From Bacteroidales bacterium (lineage in GTDB: Bacteria; Bacteroidota; Bacteroidia; Bacteroidales; Tenuifilaceae), in NCBI GenBank assembly GCA_013376985.1, contig JACABB010000024.1, positions 1 through 64,000 of the forward strand: 64,000 nucleotides of DNA. Direction: 5' to 3'. Within the stretch, counting starts at the first letter, position 1; every line of letters starts with the position of its first letter. The notes beneath the pieces are model-generated. The model saw nothing but the letters and a program-made list of their open reading frames with translations. It searched no databases and was not told the DNA's origin. Positions 56,661-64,000 of this stretch are shown piece after piece. Made by a program: the position numbers and the translations under genes.

Positions 56661-56950
56661 CGATTATAAAATCATATCATTTTCTTTTAAAGTCTGAGGG
56701 GATTTCCATAGACAAAACATATTTGTATGGTAGTTACTTGTCAAATACAGCAACAAAAGATAGCGATATTGACTTAATGATTGTTACTGATAAAGAGTGT
56801 GATGATTACTTGGCAGGCAAGATATGGAGTCTCACAAAAAAGGTAAATTCTAAAATAGAGCCGTTCTTAATTGGCTCTAATCGCTTCAATAGCAATGATG
56901 ATTCCCCCCTAGTTGATTTAGTTAAAAGGACTGGACTAGAAATAAAATAA
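56639..56950 (+). CDS. MNT-type minimal nucleotidyltransferase
   Basis: 103 residues. Pol-beta-like fold with G31-S32 and D43, D45 in the GSX10DXD motif (YGSYLSNTATKDSDIDLMI). In HEPN/MNT pairs this protein acts as antitoxin, in studied cases by AMPylating the HEPN partner. Overlaps the broken HEPN gene by 22 nt, so the antitoxin half is intact while the toxin half is not. Confidence 0.85.
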   Translation: MAKNEVIAIIKSYHFLLKSEGISIDKTYLYGSYLSNTATKDSDIDLMIVTDKECDDYLAGKIWSLTKKVNSKIEPFLIGSNRFNSNDDSPLVDLVKRTGLEIK

Positions 56951-56988
56951 CTCCCGCCAATCAACACATTAACATAACAAAAGCAAAT

Positions 56989-57020
56989 AAAAAACCTAGT
57001 TGTAACAAGTTAGGTTTTTT
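56989..57020 (+). terminator. Terminator, TAACAAG-loop family member 3
   Basis: AAAAAACCTA (56989-56998) pairs with TAGGTTTTTT (57011-57020); loop GTTGTAACAAGT. Behind the HEPN/MNT pair. Confidence 0.85.
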
Positions 57021-57211
57021 GCTTTAAAAGGAATAAACTTGTTCTGAAATTTGGACAGGGGATTTAGATCTTTGCCAGAGGAAGTTTGTGGACAGTTATG
57101 CACAAATTTAAAAGAAGTAGAAACATGGAATTTAGTTGTTGGACAAATTGGCGAGAATTTACTTACACACTCGTTCTAAATTATTACTTTTGGTTTTTTA
57201 AACGAAAATAA

Positions 57212-58351
57212 ATGACTGAAGAAAAATACGACATACCTAAACAAGAAGTTGAAGATGAAGACACTAATGGTGGTGCTATTATGGAAAAACCATTTGACCC
57301 CACTCTCATTAAAATTGAGACCAAAACACCATCATTGGATACATTAATAAAAAGAGTAAGGGGGAAAAGTGTTCAGCTGAATACCGAGAGCTATTTTCAG
57401 CGAAAAGATGATTTGTGGGATAAAACAAAACAGAGCAGATTAATAGAATCCATTCTTATACGTTTCCCTTTGCCTGCATTTTTTTTCGATGCCACAGTCG
57501 ACAACAATTGGCTAGTTGTTGATGGTTTGCAAAGGTTAAGCAGCATTCGCAATTTTATAGTTGATAAAAGCCAGCCATTAACCAATCTCGAATTTCTGAC
57601 CCACCTTAATGGTAAATATTGGGATGAATTGCCCGAAAACCTCCAGCGGCTAATTGAAGAATCGCAGGTAGTTATTTACAAAATAATGCCTGGAACCCCA
57701 ACCGATGTAAAATTCAATATTTTCAAACGCATTAATACAGGAGGTTTGGTTCTTGAGCCACAAGAGATTCGTCATGCCTTGTTTCAAGGTCGACCTGCAA
57801 CTTTTATTTACGAGTTGGCAAATTTAGATGAATTTAAAAAAGCAACTGAATATAAAATTGCAACACATCGGATGCTCAACAGGGACTTTGCAAACCGTTT
57901 TCTAGGCTTTTATCTTTTAGGTGTATCAAATTATGGAACAAAGGAATACGGACTTGACCTAGACTCATATATGAGCAAAGCAATGGCAGAAATTTATAGC
58001 AAAACGGAAGCGGAGCTCGATAAAATAAAAGTTGATTTTGGTAGGGCAATGAAATTATCTCTTGATATTTTTGAGAGAGAAGCTTTCCGCAAGGTAAGAG
58101 GAACTTATAAAATCTTGCCCCCAATAAACAAAGCCTTATTCGATGCTTTAGCCACCCAATTAGCTTTGCTTACTGATAATGAAGCAACCAGCCTTTTGCA
58201 AAATGGCAAAATCTTTAAAAGGCTACTGAGTGAAGAATTAGCAAAAAATAACGAATTCTTCATGTCCGTTACAAGTGCAACTGGCGATAAAAGTCGAGTT
58301 CTGATACGCCATACAAAAATCAGGGAATTAATAATTGAATCAATAAAATAG
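57212..58351 (+). CDS. DUF262 (GmrS/ParB-like) protein, first gene of a putative defence operon
   Basis: 379 residues. DUF262 domain over about residues 25-230: YFQRKDDLWDKTKQSRLIESIL, PLPAFFFD, VVDGLQRLSSIRNF with D104-G-L-Q107-R108 (the DGQQR nucleotide-site motif, here DGLQR) and FKRINTGGLVLEPQEIRHA. DUF262 proteins bind and hydrolyse nucleotides and may nick DNA; they occur in GmrSD, BREX-linked and other anti-phage systems. C-terminal third is helical and unassigned. No DUF1524 HNH half is present. A TACTTTTG at 57185-57192 could be its -7 element. Eight nt before the ATPase gene. Confidence 0.85.
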   Translation: MTEEKYDIPKQEVEDEDTNGGAIMEKPFDPTLIKIETKTPSLDTLIKRVRGKSVQLNTESYFQRKDDLWDKTKQSRLIESILIRFPLPAFFFDATVDNNWLVVDGLQRLSSIRNFIVDKSQPLTNLEFLTHLNGKYWDELPENLQRLIEESQVVIYKIMPGTPTDVKFNIFKRINTGGLVLEPQEIRHALFQGRPATFIYELANLDEFKKATEYKIATHRMLNRDFANRFLGFYLLGVSNYGTKEYGLDLDSYMSKAMAEIYSKTEAELDKIKVDFGRAMKLSLDIFEREAFRKVRGTYKILPPINKALFDALATQLALLTDNEATSLLQNGKIFKRLLSEELAKNNEFFMSVTSATGDKSRVLIRHTKIRELIIESIK

Positions 58352-58359
58352 CAGAAGAA

Positions 58360-59493
58360 ATGATAAACAATATTGGAATAAAGAATTTTAAATCCATTAA
58401 GGATAAAAGTTTTCCTCTGCGCAATCTTAATATCCTCCTTGGTTTAAACGGACAGGGAAAATCCTCCTTTATTCAAACTATTTTAATGTTGCGTCAAAGT
58501 GTCGATAATTTAAAGAAAGGCTTTATCAATATTAATGGCGAACTTGTGAAAATTGGAAAAGCCAAAGACGCATTGTATCAATTTGCAAAAGGAGATTTAC
58601 AATTCGACCTTGAAACAAGTAATTCCGGCAAATTAAATTATCTGTTCAGTTATGAGTCTGATTCCGATATATTTAAAATAAAGGGAACAAACCCTAGCTC
58701 TAATATTGCCCAAGATGAAGATTTGTTTTCAAACAAATTCCAATATCTGAATGCCGACAGGATCGAGCCTAAATCTTTACATAACAAGAGTTTTTCAAAT
58801 GTTTCCATGAATCGGAGTCTAGGTATTAAAGGAGAGTACACAGTTCATTTCCTTGAACTGAATGGAAATGATTTAATAGCATTCGACAATTGTATTCATC
58901 CCCAAAGCAATATATCTACAACCAATACTAATGAAAAAATTGTCGACAAAAGACTTATTCATCAGGTAAATAAATGGTTAAGTGAAATCTCTCCAGAAGT
59001 GAATGTTATTACAAACGATTTAACTTCAGATTTTGTGCAGTTAGGTTTTGAATTTACTCAACCTACATTTGGATCAACAATGATTTTTAAACCCGAGAAC
59101 GTTGGATTCGGAATTTCGTATGCCTTACATGTAGTAACTGCTTTACTTTCTGCTCAACCAGGAGGTCTATTAATTATTGAAAATCCAGAAAGTCATATTC
59201 ATCCAAGAGGACAAGCTGAACTAGGTAAACTAATTGCATTAGTTGCACAAAATAATGTTCAATTGATCATTGAAACACATAGCGACCATATTGTCAATGG
59301 AATAAGAGTAGGTATTAAAGAAAAACCAACGCTAAAAGACAAGTCAATTTTGTTTTATTTTGAGAAGGTTGTTACTGAAAATGAACAGTATTCCAAAATA
59401 ACAGACATTGAGATTGACAAAAATGGAACGTTAAGCCAATATCCAGCAAATCTTCTGGACGAATGGAGTAATCAATTATCACAACTACTATAA
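58360..59493 (+). CDS. AAA-family ATPase, DUF3696-like (OLD/ABC-type)
   Basis: 377 residues. Begins INNIGIKNFKSIKDKSF, Walker A GLNGQGKS at 28-35, Walker B LLIIENPE near 270-277, and E305-THSDH with the HIVNGIR helix, the pattern of RecF/OLD-like ATPases. C-terminal LLDEWSNQLSQLL resembles DUF3696. Such ATPases act as sensors or motors in several phage-defence systems. Gaps of 8 and 3 nt to its neighbours imply one mRNA. Confidence 0.87.
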   Translation: MINNIGIKNFKSIKDKSFPLRNLNILLGLNGQGKSSFIQTILMLRQSVDNLKKGFININGELVKIGKAKDALYQFAKGDLQFDLETSNSGKLNYLFSYESDSDIFKIKGTNPSSNIAQDEDLFSNKFQYLNADRIEPKSLHNKSFSNVSMNRSLGIKGEYTVHFLELNGNDLIAFDNCIHPQSNISTTNTNEKIVDKRLIHQVNKWLSEISPEVNVITNDLTSDFVQLGFEFTQPTFGSTMIFKPENVGFGISYALHVVTALLSAQPGGLLIIENPESHIHPRGQAELGKLIALVAQNNVQLIIETHSDHIVNGIRVGIKEKPTLKDKSILFYFEKVVTENEQYSKITDIEIDKNGTLSQYPANLLDEWSNQLSQLL

Positions 59494-59496
59494 ATT

Positions 59497-60339
59497 ATGG
59501 AATTGGTATTAAATGAACTAAGCCATATTCCTTTGTCTGTCGATAAGTACAAAGCAAATGAGTTGATGCTTTTATTCTCTAAAACTGTTGCCGAAGCAAG
59601 AAAAAAAGGATTTAGAAAAATTCGAACTCATTTTTCTGCAAGTGAAATTAAATTAGCAAATGAATATTCTCTACACAATTGGCTTTTCGATAAAGAATTT
59701 CCAGTCGAATTCCGAGCTCTTTTTTATGATATGCTTGTTCAGCCCTTTATAAAAGAAGGTGACGATGATGTTGAGGAAAAATATATTGAGGCTACATATT
59801 TCTTTGAAGATGTGGAGAATAATATTAGCAAACAAGAATGTTTGGGTTTAGCATCTGCGTATTTAAGTGAGACAATAGCTATCAGTATTCAAAGCAATCA
59901 AGCATGGCTAAAAAACATCTTAAAAATCACCATCGAAAAAGATGGAGAAGCCAATAGTGATGATGTTAACCATGTTTTTTCAAAAAATTGTTTTAGTGTT
60001 GCTCCTATCAACAATTTTGTTGAAGAAATAAGCACCTTAACTCTAATTGAAACAACAATAAATCCGAATGATAAAAAAATCCATTTAACAACTCATCACG
60101 GTCAAAAAGAATTAAATGAATTATGGAGTAAATTAAAAAACTCACCCTATGTAATTGAAGGAATGTCTATTGAATGGGGCGGTAACTCCTTTTTTAAAAA
60201 TCCTACAAATGATGGTAAAGTTGATATAGTTCATTTAAAATCAGATAAAAGATACGTATTGCAAATACAAACAACTGGCAGAACCTTAAGGGAGACAAAA
60301 GTAATTGCAGAAATGCTTAAAAAGGAATACTCTCACTAG
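59497..60339 (+). CDS. Unknown third component of the DUF262-ATPase operon
   Basis: 280 residues, cytoplasmic, no family I recognise. Visible: helical N-terminus (SVDKYKANELMLLFSKTVAEARKKGF), an acidic middle (KEGDDDVEEKYIEATYFFEDVE) and a C-terminal segment with THHGQKELNELW. An IDE/QxK-type nuclease site is not evident. Starts 3 nt behind the ATPase stop, so it is surely the same operon. It could be an effector or a specificity factor. Confidence 0.7.
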   Translation: MELVLNELSHIPLSVDKYKANELMLLFSKTVAEARKKGFRKIRTHFSASEIKLANEYSLHNWLFDKEFPVEFRALFYDMLVQPFIKEGDDDVEEKYIEATYFFEDVENNISKQECLGLASAYLSETIAISIQSNQAWLKNILKITIEKDGEANSDDVNHVFSKNCFSVAPINNFVEEISTLTLIETTINPNDKKIHLTTHHGQKELNELWSKLKNSPYVIEGMSIEWGGNSFFKNPTNDGKVDIVHLKSDKRYVLQIQTTGRTLRETKVIAEMLKKEYSH

Positions 60340-60415
60340 CAAGGATTATGAAACCTAATTCATATAAAAAGACCCCAATAACTTCCAAAAACCAGAATTA
60401 ACAACAAGAAAAATA

Positions 60416-60430
60416 ATCGCATTTTACGAT
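60416..60430. repeat. 15-bp palindrome, copy 5 with one mismatch
   Basis: ATCGCATTTTACGAT, differing from copies 1-4 at one base, 76 bp behind the defence operon. Confidence 0.7.
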
Positions 60431-60524
60431 ATTAGGAAAAGTAGGCAATGCTTGGGATGTTGGTCAGAATTTGACCTTGATACACTAGGTTTTAAAATGC
60501 ATGCTAAAGCACAGTAAAAAGCAA

Positions 60525-60565
60525 ACAGGAAACCCAGCCATAACAAGCCGGGTTTCCTGTTTTTA
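60525..60565. terminator. Terminator, TAACAAG-loop family member 4
   Basis: ACAGGAAACCC / GGGTTTCCTGT, 11 bp, loop with AGCCATAACAAGCC, then five T residues. Between the convergent defence operon and trxA; the stem could serve both. Confidence 0.85.
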
Positions 60566-60594
60566 TTAGAATTTTATGGCAAAGCTATCTTTGG

Positions 60595-60951
60595 TTACTC
60601 CACACCCAAAACCTCCTTAAAAGCCTTTTTAAATGAATCTTTCGGGAGTGCTCCTTGTGCCATTTGGGGTTGTGCATCCTTTGGAACAAAGAGTAATGAA
60701 GGAATGCTTTTAATTCCAAACACAGAGGCTAACTCTTGTTCGCTCTCAGTATCTACCTTGTAGATATTTATTTTGCCATCGTACTCCTTTGAAAGTTCCT
60801 CCAATATTGGGGCAACCATTTTGCATGGGCCACACCAATCGGCGTAAAAATCGATAATAGCAGGTTTATCGCCTTCAAATTTCCACTCGGTATTCTTTTC
60901 GTAGTTAAATACCTTTTGCTTAAATGTTTCTAAAGTTAAGTGCTCAATCAT
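60595..60951 (-). CDS. trxA: Thioredoxin
   Basis: 118 residues. Cytoplasmic disulfide reductase with active site C40-G-P-C43 in DFYADWCGPCKM and the cis-Pro loop SIPSLL. An N-terminal extension of about 15 residues (TLETFKQKVFNYEKNTEWKF) is slightly longer than in E. coli Trx but common in Bacteroidota. No signal peptide. Monocistronic. Confidence 0.93.
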   Translation of the reverse strand: MIEHLTLETFKQKVFNYEKNTEWKFEGDKPAIIDFYADWCGPCKMVAPILEELSKEYDGKINIYKVDTESEQELASVFGIKSIPSLLFVPKDAQPQMAQGALPKDSFKKAFKEVLGVE

Positions 60952-61121
60952 ATTTTTAAATTTATTTGGTTTCTATTTTAACAAATCAATATATCTACAT
61001 ATATCAAATCATATACCAAAACCAAAGTTATGACATTTTGTTCTATGAAATGTAATTGATATTTATCAAGAGTGTAGGTTAAGGGTTGATTGGTTATTGA
61101 GTTATTCGCAATTGGGTTTGT

Positions 61122-61184
61122 CACTTGCCACTTTCTACTTTCCACTTTCAACTTTTAACTTTTATTTTTCCACTTTCAACTTTC
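61122..61184. repeat. 7-nt-phased array (CACTTTC / AACTTTT) x9
   Basis: Nine in-phase heptamers CACTTGC, CACTTTC, TACTTTC, CACTTTC, AACTTTT, AACTTTT, ATTTTTC, CACTTTC, AACTTTC, lying 62 nt before the cca ATG. Confidence 0.85.
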
Positions 61185-61246
61185 CTCCTTATACTATCGG
61201 TATTAGTTGTATTTTTGTCTCTCGTTAATTTGTATTTCCTTTTATA

Positions 61247-62686
61247 ATGCAGCAATATCTAAAGCAAGATATTTTCAAAATTGTATCAGAAGTAGCTGAT
61301 ATTGAAAATACACAGGCATTTGTGATTGGTGGTTTTGTTCGCGATATTTTTCTGAAACGAACCTCTAAGGATATTGATATTGTTGTTTTGGGTAACGGAA
61401 TTGATATTGCAAAAAAGGTATCGAAAAGAATAAAAAGGTCGACGGTATCCGTTTTTAAGAACTTTGGCACAGCCCAATTGAAATGCGATGATCTTGAGGT
61501 TGAATTTGTTGGTGCAAGGAAAGAGTCGTACCGTTTGGATTCCAGGAAACCAATAGTGGAAAACGGAACGCTTGAGGATGATCTTATGCGCAGAGATTTT
61601 ACCATTAATGCGCTTGCAATCAGCCTAAATTCCAAAACCTACGGGAAACTACTAGATCATTTCAAGGGATTAGAGGATATTGAGGATCGGATTATAAGAA
61701 CACCCCTTGATCCTGATCAAACCTTCTCTGACGATCCCCTTCGGATGATTAGGGCTATAAGGTTTGCCACGCAGCTAAACTTTACAATTGAGCAAAAGAC
61801 TTTTAAGTCAATTCATCGGAACCGAAGTCGTATAGAGATTGTATCGCAGGAGAGAATTGTTGAGGAGCTCAATAAGATTTTACTTTCGAATCGCCCATCA
61901 ACTGGCTTTTTGCTACTCGACCAATCGGGATTACTCGAGCTGATTTTTCCTAAACTATTTAACCTAAAAGGTAGTGAAACAAAGAATGGCTTAAGCCACA
62001 AGGATAATTTTTTGCATACCCTTCAGGTACTCGATAATGTTTCCAAAAAAACCGACAATTTATGGCTTCGCTGGGCTGCATTACTACACGATATTGCCAA
62101 ACCCGATACGAAACGTTATTTCCCTAAGCAGGGATGGACTTTTCATGGGCATGAGTTCCTTGGTGCAAAAATGGTTCCTGTCATTTTCAGAGATTTAAAA
62201 TTACCGCTTAACGAAAAGATGAAGTATGTTCAGAAAATGGTTCAGCTTCACCTCCGTCCTATTATCCTTTCACTTGAAATAGTTACCGATTCAGCAGTTC
62301 GTAGGTTGCTTTTTGATGCAGGTGATGACATAGATGATTTAATGATTCTTTGCGAGGCCGATATTACCTCAAAGAACGACAGCACTGTTCGTAAACATCT
62401 TGCCAACTTTAAAATTGTAAGGCAAAAACTTAAAGAGTTAGAAGAACGGGATACTATCCGAAATTTCCAACCACCAATAACTGGCGAACTGATTATGGAG
62501 ACATTTGATATTAAGCCATGCAGGGAGATTGGTATTATTAAGATTGCTATAAAGGATGCTATCCTCGATGGGGTTATCCATAATAATTTTGATGAGGCTT
62601 ACTCCCTTATGCTTGAAAAGGGGAAGGAACTGAAACTCACGCCGAAGTCAGAATTACCCAAAAGAAAAAATAAAGAGTTGGAATAA
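61247..62686 (+). CDS. cca: CCA-adding tRNA nucleotidyltransferase with HD domain
   Basis: 479 residues. Class II nucleotidyltransferase head: [20 protein letters not shown] with the catalytic Dx[13 protein letters not shown], and the neck [18 protein letters not shown]-terminal HD phosphohydrolase-like domain (about 250-340: [39 protein letters not shown]) follows, as in many bacterial CCA enzymes. Adds or repairs the CCA end of tRNAs. A terminator overlaps the stop codon. Confidence 0.92.
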   Translation: MQQYLKQDIFKIVSEVADIENTQAFVIGGFVRDIFLKRTSKDIDIVVLGNGIDIAKKVSKRIKRSTVSVFKNFGTAQLKCDDLEVEFVGARKESYRLDSRKPIVENGTLEDDLMRRDFTINALAISLNSKTYGKLLDHFKGLEDIEDRIIRTPLDPDQTFSDDPLRMIRAIRFATQLNFTIEQKTFKSIHRNRSRIEIVSQERIVEELNKILLSNRPSTGFLLLDQSGLLELIFPKLFNLKGSETKNGLSHKDNFLHTLQVLDNVSKKTDNLWLRWAALLHDIAKPDTKRYFPKQGWTFHGHEFLGAKMVPVIFRDLKLPLNEKMKYVQKMVQLHLRPIILSLEIVTDSAVRRLLFDAGDDIDDLMILCEADITSKNDSTVRKHLANFKIVRQKLKELEERDTIRNFQPPITGELIMETFDIKPCREIGIIKIAIKDAILDGVIHNNFDEAYSLMLEKGKELKLTPKSELPKRKNKELE

Positions 62687-62701
62687 TTTTCCAACTCTTT
62701 T
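62672..62701 (+). terminator. Terminator of cca
   Basis: AAAGAGTTGGAA / TTCCAACTCTTT, 12 bp perfect, 5-nt loop that includes the stop codon, then T residues. Confidence 0.85.
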
Positions 62702-62712
62702 CAATAAATCCC

Positions 62713-62745
62713 AGAGTTCCGAACTTTTAAAAAGTTCGGAACTCT
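62713..62745. terminator. Second hairpin between convergent genes
   Basis: 16-bp perfect inverted repeat (62713-62728 AGAGTTCCGAACTTTT and 62730-62745). Symmetric, so it may stop transcription of the minus-strand peptidase gene. Confidence 0.7.
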
Positions 62746-62775
62746 TATCAAACTCAAAACGATTTAATCAAAAAA

Positions 62776-64000
62776 TTATTTATTAAACTTCGCTAGGATA
62801 TCTTTCACAGCATCCTTATGAATGGTAAAGCCCATCATTTTTAGTTTCACATAATCCTCATGGAAAAAATAGTAACCAAACTCAGGGGCGTTGGGATCGT
62901 TATTCCTTGAACCAGAGCCAGAATCTTTAATAAGATACCAGTCTTTTCCATCACGCTCACAGTAACCAACTATATGAATTCCATGATCGTCGGTTGTTGT
63001 TTCGTTTGTAAAGCGGAATTGACGAGCATCATCGTTGATATATGCCGATGGGATATCGAATGAAGGTACCATAGCCGCTTGAGTGGTGCGTGAGAAACCT
63101 GGTTCAGACACATCTCCACCAATGCTCATGGTATAACCACTACGAACAGCTTTTTTAATTGCATCCATAAAAACATCGAGAGGAACATTGTAATAATCAG
63201 CACTATGCCACCAGTTATCAGCAACTTTATATTCTACCTGCTTCCAGTATGGTTCCTGCTTTAAGGAAAGTATTTCTACATAATCGCTTGGATTAATTTT
63301 AACATAATCCTTTAGAAATGATATTGGAGTATACTCCTTACCTTCGTATGCAAATTTAACAGGTGGCTCGCCCAAATATCTATTCATAATGGATTTAACC
63401 GTAGATAGCACCCACTCCTCATTCCAAGAATTTGAAGCTTTAACTGACTCAAGAAAAGATTTCATCTCATTATATAAAGCTTCATGGGTATGATATTTAC
63501 GCCCAACAGGTAGGGCTGAGTATACCGAAAGAGGCATACAACCATACTTTTCATATATGCGGGTTACGGCGTTACCTTCGGAGCCCTCAGCAAATGTTGA
63601 GTTGCCCCTTTCCTTAACATAACGACTAGCTTTTTCGAGATACTCGTTGTATACTGTGAACATCTCCGAAAGTCTAATTTCCTTATTGTAAATACGTTTT
63701 ACCTCCGACTCCAAAAACGATGTGGTTGAAAAGCACCAACAGGTTCCTGTATTTCCCTGTGAAACTGGAGGGAAAGCCCACATACGTTTATAATCAGCAA
63801 CTTTGTTTGGAATCTTAGAGACATCCTGTACCATTTGGAAGCTAGTTTTATGCTCTTTAGGTTTCAGGTTCTCGTTAACAGCATTAACATCTTTTAATAT
63901 TGAATTAATGTAAAAACCAGGTTCAACATTAATGAACTCCGATTTATCTTGGATTTGAGCAAATGTCATACATCTGAAACCCAGAATAATAAAAGCGAGA
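62776..64000 (-). CDS. C1B peptidase (bleomycin hydrolase/PepC-like), N-terminus beyond the window
   Basis: At least 408 residues. The ATG at 63969 is probably not the start: the frame continues upstream to the window edge with LAFIILGFRC, which looks like the end of a signal peptide. Cysteine-protease site QGNTGTCWCFSTTSFLE, later His in DDHGIHIVGYC. The Asn expected in the VKNSW box reads KDSGSGS, i.e. Asp in place of Asn. Papain-like aminopeptidase of the bleomycin hydrolase group, here exported. Confidence 0.85.
   Translation of the reverse strand, partial: LAFIILGFRCMTFAQIQDKSEFINVEPGFYINSILKDVNAVNENLKPKEHKTSFQMVQDVSKIPNKVADYKRMWAFPPVSQGNTGTCWCFSTTSFLESEVKRIYNKEIRLSEMFTVYNEYLEKASRYVKERGNSTFAEGSEGNAVTRIYEKYGCMPLSVYSALPVGRKYHTHEALYNEMKSFLESVKASNSWNEEWVLSTVKSIMNRYLGEPPVKFAYEGKEYTPISFLKDYVKINPSDYVEILSLKQEPYWKQVEYKVADNWWHSADYYNVPLDVFMDAIKKAVRSGYTMSIGGDVSEPGFSRTTQAAMVPSFDIPSAYINDDARQFRFTNETTTDDHGIHIVGYCERDGKDWYLIKDSGSGSRNNDPNAPEFGYYFFHEDYVKLKMMGFTIHKDAVKDILAKFNK

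Overview
The window looks like a chromosome segment of a Bacteroidota bacterium, probably order Bacteroidales or Marinilabiliales. Reasons seen in the sequence: promoters of the phylum type TTTG-N19-TAnnTTTG in front of rpsU, the tRNA-tuf operon and the thiamine operon; few Shine-Dalgarno sequences; a TamL-type BamA-like lipoprotein, a FISUMP-domain protein, a BACON domain and DUF6443-type Rhs proteins; a TPP-riboswitch operon with TonB receptor, PnuC/PnuT-like transporter and thiamine pyrophosphokinase; and the order rpsU-xerC-hpf-tRNAs-tuf-trpT-secE-nusG-rplKAJL-rpoBC. The species cannot be named from the sequence alone.

Layout. 1-7.6 kb: MORN-repeat and FISUMP secreted proteins, a SpoU-type RNA methyltransferase divergent from tamL, class I aldolase, a helix-hairpin-helix protein. 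7.6-22.4 kb: the translation/transcription core (rpsU, xerC, hpf, four tRNAs, tuf, tRNA-Trp, secE, nusG, four ribosomal proteins, rpoB, rpoC) ended by a strong terminator. 22.5-26.9 kb: a DUF3467 protein, then on the minus strand a thiamine salvage operon led by a TPP riboswitch. 27-31.4 kb: molybdenum cofactor genes moeA-moaA-moaC and a MOSC-MogA fusion, interrupted by an IS200-like Y1 transposase sitting inside a cluster of REP-like palindromes. 31.6-33.1 kb: a WYL regulator and a DUF3795 protein.

33.6-47.1 kb is an Rhs polymorphic-toxin locus: a secreted YD-repeat protein, a 1907-residue Rhs protein with BACON, PKD-like repeats, core and variable toxin tip, a SUKH-type immunity gene, a second promoterless-looking core+tip with lipoprotein immunity gene, and a third core fragment cut at both ends. 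Core segments are nearly identical in DNA, and a related ~110-bp sequence follows each of the two immunity genes, so the downstream copies look like silent cassettes. 47.5-54.3 kb: reductive pyrimidine degradation (PreA, dihydropyrimidinase, beta-ureidopropionase-like amidohydrolase) with a class III aminotransferase and a CoA-acylating semialdehyde dehydrogenase to process the beta-amino acids released.

54.4-60.4 kb is accessory: small hypothetical proteins, MITE-like elements, a HEPN/MNT pair whose HEPN gene carries a frameshift, and a three-gene DUF262 / AAA-ATPase / unknown operon that looks like an anti-phage system. 60.5-64 kb returns to thioredoxin, CCA-adding enzyme and a C1 peptidase running off the window. 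Across the window I also see three kinds of dispersed noncoding element that no gene explains: 7-nt-phased intergenic arrays, a 15-bp palindrome (ATCGCATTTTGCGAT) in five places of the accessory half only, and a family of hairpins with a TAACAAG-type loop behind accessory modules.
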